DNA from: Pelecanus crispus
Lineage: Eukaryota > Chordata > Aves > Pelecaniformes > Pelecanidae
NCBI RefSeq assembly: GCF_030463565.1
Contig: NC_134653.1
Span: forward strand, 31,867,150-31,931,149
DNA length: 64,000 bases
Reading direction: 5' to 3'
Shown: piece after piece, positions 61,795 through 64,000 of the stretch
Layout of the letters: every line of letters begins with the position of its first letter
How positions within the stretch are numbered: position 1 is the first letter of the stretch
Translations under genes and position numbers: made by a program
The notes under the pieces: model-generated
Seen by the model: the letters and a program-made list of their open reading frames with translations, nothing else
Told to the model about the DNA's origin: nothing
Databases searched by the model: none

Positions 61795-64000
61795 GTAAGT
61801 ATTTCAATGTTAAATCTGTTAAACCATTCCTTTGTAGTTACACTTACCTTTAATTTTTTAAAAAAATTATCTTTCAGTGCCTCTCCAGTATCCTCACTTA
61901 CAAAGCAGATATTAGGTCAAAATTAAATATTAGTTTGACGTGTGTAAAACTTGAAATCAGAATGTTGCTCCTGAATTGCTGAAGGGTATTGAAGCAAATC
62001 CTTCACTCCAAGCATTGTTTGAAATAATTTGTCTGTTGGAGGAAGTATAGAGTTCTGCCACCTGAGGGCACTAGATTATTTTAAAAGCCTTATTGTAAAG
62101 AAATTCTGTTTGGATTTAATTACAAGCACACTTGGAGTGTTAAGTAGTTTTAAGTGGCTTTGTTTATAGAAAATCCGGTTCTGCTTTTGTTTGTCATTGA
62201 TGGCTTTATCCAGTTTATTCCTGTTGCCTCACTATGCATTTATTTTCTAATTGGTACAATACAAATGCTATATATAGTATGTAAAACTAGAGTTAATTGC
62301 TTATCATTTGAGATGCTTTGTTTGAGAAACTGCCTCTTATGTACTACAAACTAATGATGTGTAACATTGTACACAAACAGATTTAACTGCAAAACATCTG
62401 CGATGAAGTAATTTGCCCTGTGGAATCTCATAGTATCAAAGCTTTTGGTGTGCCACCGTGAATAAAAATCCTAGTTATTGCTACCCTGCAGTAGCTGCAT
62501 GTCCCCCAACTTTCAGACATGTAATGCATTAAATCACAAATCTCCATTTCCACCTGTACTCTGAGAAGAATTTCTTGACTCATGGAGTGAGAGCTGGAAT
62601 CTAGACTCAGAGCTAAGAGCAGCTTTGGCTGCTTATTATTATTATTATTATTGTTAGTTCCATAAGTCATTTTGTGACAGTTCTTAACCACTGCTCTGTG
62701 GTGAAGACAGGACACAAAGGAAATCAGCACACAGAATTAATACTAAGTTTCTGTATGACTGACAGTTTTTACTGCTTGCTTTTAAAAACCTGCATGCTTG
62801 TATAGACCGCAGCCTCAAAAGAGAAAGGCAGGATTTCATTCCATGAGCAATTTCTACCTGCCTCAGTGCTTGTGGGAAATGCCAAAGCACAATAATTCTT
62901 TCCAGACTAGTTGCTCTAGTGCTAAAACAGCAAGGGGTAGCAGCCTCTATCATGGAAAGACAAAATAAATTAGACTGTAAATTGTTAAGCAGAAGTTATT
63001 TATAGAAGATACTTCCTTGAAAATCTGCAGCACTGAAAGGTGTTCTCATGATTCTGATCGCTTTGTGGGTTTTTTTTAAATTTATTTTTCTTAAGGTTAA
63101 TCTTAGTCATAGGCTATTGCTGAGTGTGGTCTCTAATCGTCAGTGGTATGAGACATTGTGGATAAGTGGAAGCTTGTCTAGTTGTTTTTTAATTGATCTT
63201 TGTTGTCATAATTATTTTATGTGTTGCCTTGTTTTAATTAGAGTAAGGAATTTGCTTGATGATAGGCATTTCTTGATTGGCAGTAATGTAGGTAGAGAGA
63301 ACACCTTTGGGAGGTCAGTTGATGAAGATAGTGCCCTTGCCTTTGCGACGGAGAGCAGAGGGGAAATTTTGCCCGCAGGAGCTGTGACTGTAGGGAGGGA
63401 CATGCTGCTGCCTCTAGAGAAGCCTTTTGGAGGTGGGAGGATGTTACAGTGACATTGGTGGCCTTTGTGACAGAGCCTTCCGTGTAAAACTAGGATAAAG
63501 AACAGCAGAAATACCAGCTGGACGTTGTTGTATTCATTTAGTACTGCATACTGTCAAGTGCACTTGCAGCTATCAGTTTCAAGTTGCTTGGCCCTAAACA
63601 CAGGGGAGCATTTCACACAAATTGACGCCAGTATTTTGTGTGCTTTTTTTATAATGCCCTGAATCTACGCTTTAATGCCGAAAGCAAAAAAAGGAGAATT
63701 GGTTAGTGCTGCAGTTCAGCAAACAGTCATGGTTAAAAATAGGTATGTTCCTGCATCAGCAAGTAGATTCTTACCACGATAATTTGAGTCGGTGTTCAGT
63801 GATGTGAGCTAGCCTGTTTAATCCAGTCTAGGTGGATCAGATTGGAAATCGGTCAAGGTGAGACCAGATAGAAGAAATGGTTGGAAAATCTTGGTCATAT
63901 TAGAAGCTGAACTCAAAAAGTAAATCCGACTTCCTTTTGTTTAAATGTGCCCGATAATAGACCACAGAGTCCTTGTATTTTGAAGTGCTTGAATAAGTTT
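61795..64000 (+). other. CLIP1: CLIP1 intron 20, 5' part
   Basis: AT-rich intron running off the window. It holds a (TTA)n microsatellite at 62633-62652 and a 134-codon open frame at 63048-63452 without recognisable similarity. No CLIP1 exon was recognised here. Confidence 0.75.
62633..62652. repeat. (TTA)n microsatellite
   Basis: About six to seven TTA units in intron 20, ending in TTG. Confidence 0.85.

Noticed and set aside
1-64000. tRNA, rRNA, CRISPR arrays or an exotic multi-gene system
   Set aside because: No such structure was seen. The window is a single vertebrate gene with introns and repeats.

Overview
This window is nuclear DNA from a bird. It carries most of one gene on the + strand, CLIP1 (CLIP-170/restin), a microtubule plus-end tracking protein. 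The gene was recognised by reading its exons directly: two CAP-Gly domains, a serine-rich linker and a long run of coiled-coil exons, matching the vertebrate CLIP-170 order exon for exon. The long AT-rich introns, a CpG-island promoter and ancient CR1-type LINE sequence fit a sauropsid genome. A solo LTR of a type abundant in songbirds and other Neoaves suggests a neoavian bird rather than chicken; this is an inference from memory of that repeat.

Layout: 1-5650 is AT-rich flank with no convincing gene. 5690-6960 is a CpG island holding the promoter and, probably, a non-coding first exon. Intron 1 runs to about 19790 and contains the solo LTR (13285-13890). The start codon is at 19893 in exon 2. 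Exons 3 to 5 (20479-36004) encode the two CAP-Gly domains and the serine-rich linker, and intron 3 is 13.5 kb. Exons 6 to 17 (39205-55260) encode the classical coiled coil, including two neighbouring cassette exons of 11 and 35 codons that match the known CLIP-170/restin isoform inserts. Exons 19 and 20 (59814-61794) continue the classical rod. The window ends in the next intron, so the C-terminal zinc knuckles lie outside it.

The most notable feature is a 2,280-bp internal exon (56301-58580) between two exons whose products are adjacent in the CLIP-170 proteins I know. It has good in-frame splice positions (phase 0 at both ends), 760 open codons, a single proline and strong coiled-coil character. 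Including it would raise the residues encoded here from about 1,165 to about 1,925. Its 5' splice site is weak, and reading through it gives 71 more codons, a stop and an AATAAA 54 bp beyond the stop. The locus could therefore make a standard CLIP-170, a giant-rod CLIP-170, and a truncated form without zinc knuckles.

No tRNA, rRNA, CRISPR or prokaryotic features were seen. Apart from CLIP1, the supported content is repeats: the solo LTR, an old CR1-like LINE 3' end, a MIR-like SINE remnant and several simple repeats.
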